From NCBI GenBank assembly GCA_030146905.1, contig JASLAV010000696.1, positions 1 through 5,228 of the forward strand: a stretch of 5,228 bases of DNA. The letters run 5' to 3'. Under the pieces are notes generated by a model. It worked only from the letters and a program-made list of their open reading frames with translations, searched no databases and was not told the origin of the DNA. How positions within the stretch are numbered: the stretch's first letter is position 1; the number at the start of each line of letters is the position of its first letter. Origin of the DNA: Lentzea sp. GTDB lineage: Bacteria > Actinomycetota > Actinomycetes > Mycobacteriales > Pseudonocardiaceae. Made by a program: the position numbers and the translations under genes. Shown piece by piece: positions 5,096-5,228 of this stretch.

Positions 5096-5228
5096 GTGCG
5101 CAAGCTGCTGCGTCTGGTGTTCTGCGACTCCAAGGTGTCCGCACCGCCTCCGCCACCCCCGCCACCGCCGCCTGCTCCTTCGACCACCCCCGGACAGCTC
5201 GCGTCGGCGCTGAGCGCGGCCAAGCAGG
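5096..5228 (+). CDS. In-frame continuation after the TAA: severed C-terminal part or a coupled next gene (partial)
   Basis: The frame of the preceding gene continues from 5090 to the window end (46 codons, no stop). It reads PEVRKLLRLVFCDSKVSA, then ten prolines, then APSTTPGQLASALSAAKQ. Third positions are about 80 percent G or C, as expected for coding DNA here. If it is a separate gene, the first possible start is GTG at 5096, seven bases after the TAA, but no Shine-Dalgarno sequence stands at normal distance. The opening MRKLLRLVFC is too short for a normal lipoprotein signal. I favour a C-terminal part of the same protein, cut off by a point change (for example TCA to TAA) or reached by readthrough. 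The Pro-rich stretch looks like a linker between domains; what follows lies outside the window. Confidence 0.5.
   Translation, partial: MRKLLRLVFCDSKVSAPPPPPPPPPPAPSTTPGQLASALSAAKQ
5144..5173 (+). repeat. Run of ten proline codons
   Basis: Ten consecutive CCN codons (mixed CCG, CCT, CCA, CCC) encode a polyproline tract. The synonymous mixture argues for selection on the protein, not simple slippage, and so supports this frame being translated beyond the TAA at 5087. Such a tract usually links two domains and would need EF-P for efficient translation. Confidence 0.7.

Noticed and set aside
5096..5140. A lipoprotein signal peptide (MRKLLRLVFC) of a new gene
   Set aside because: The hydrophobic stretch before the Cys is far too short and the residue before Cys (Phe) does not fit a lipobox; no ribosome site is present.

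Overview
This is a GC-rich window (most third codon positions G or C, with GTG starts alongside ATG) from a high-GC actinobacterium. The protein types suggest a Pseudonocardiaceae-like genome (Amycolatopsis/Lentzea/Saccharothrix relatives), but that is inference from family resemblance. No RNA genes, insertion sequences or CRISPR arrays were seen.

Left part (1-1897): the 5' end of a TetR-family regulator runs leftward off the window. Its likely GTG start overlaps the ATG of a rightward NAD(P)-dependent epimerase gene that appears to be a pseudogene: it lacks about 18 internal residues and has two downstream frameshifts, after which clear family sequence continues in other frames. A convergent, apparently intact classical short-chain dehydrogenase (SDR) follows on the minus strand. 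Two palindromes lie between the two, and a strong 35-bp inverted repeat, a likely operator, lies just upstream of the SDR start.

Middle part (1949-3695): a leftward DivIVA-domain coiled-coil protein with a strong Shine-Dalgarno sequence lies divergently from a two-gene operon. The operon encodes a YchJ/SEC-C-type zinc-motif protein and a probable double-hotdog thioesterase-like protein, which overlap by four bases (ATGA).

Right part (3696-5228): after a 100-base promoter and leader comes a 424-residue protein I cannot name. It has a Pro-rich N-terminal segment and then two related modules of about 140-160 residues. These remind me of the caspase-like (C80/CHAT-like) modules of actinobacterial polymorphic toxins, but without a recognisable catalytic Cys. 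The reading frame is closed by a single TAA at 5087-5089. The same frame then stays open and coding-like (a hydrophobic/basic segment, ten consecutive prolines, Ala/Ser-rich sequence) to the window end, so the gene may be interrupted, read through, or split into two coupled genes. This is the most unusual part of the window.
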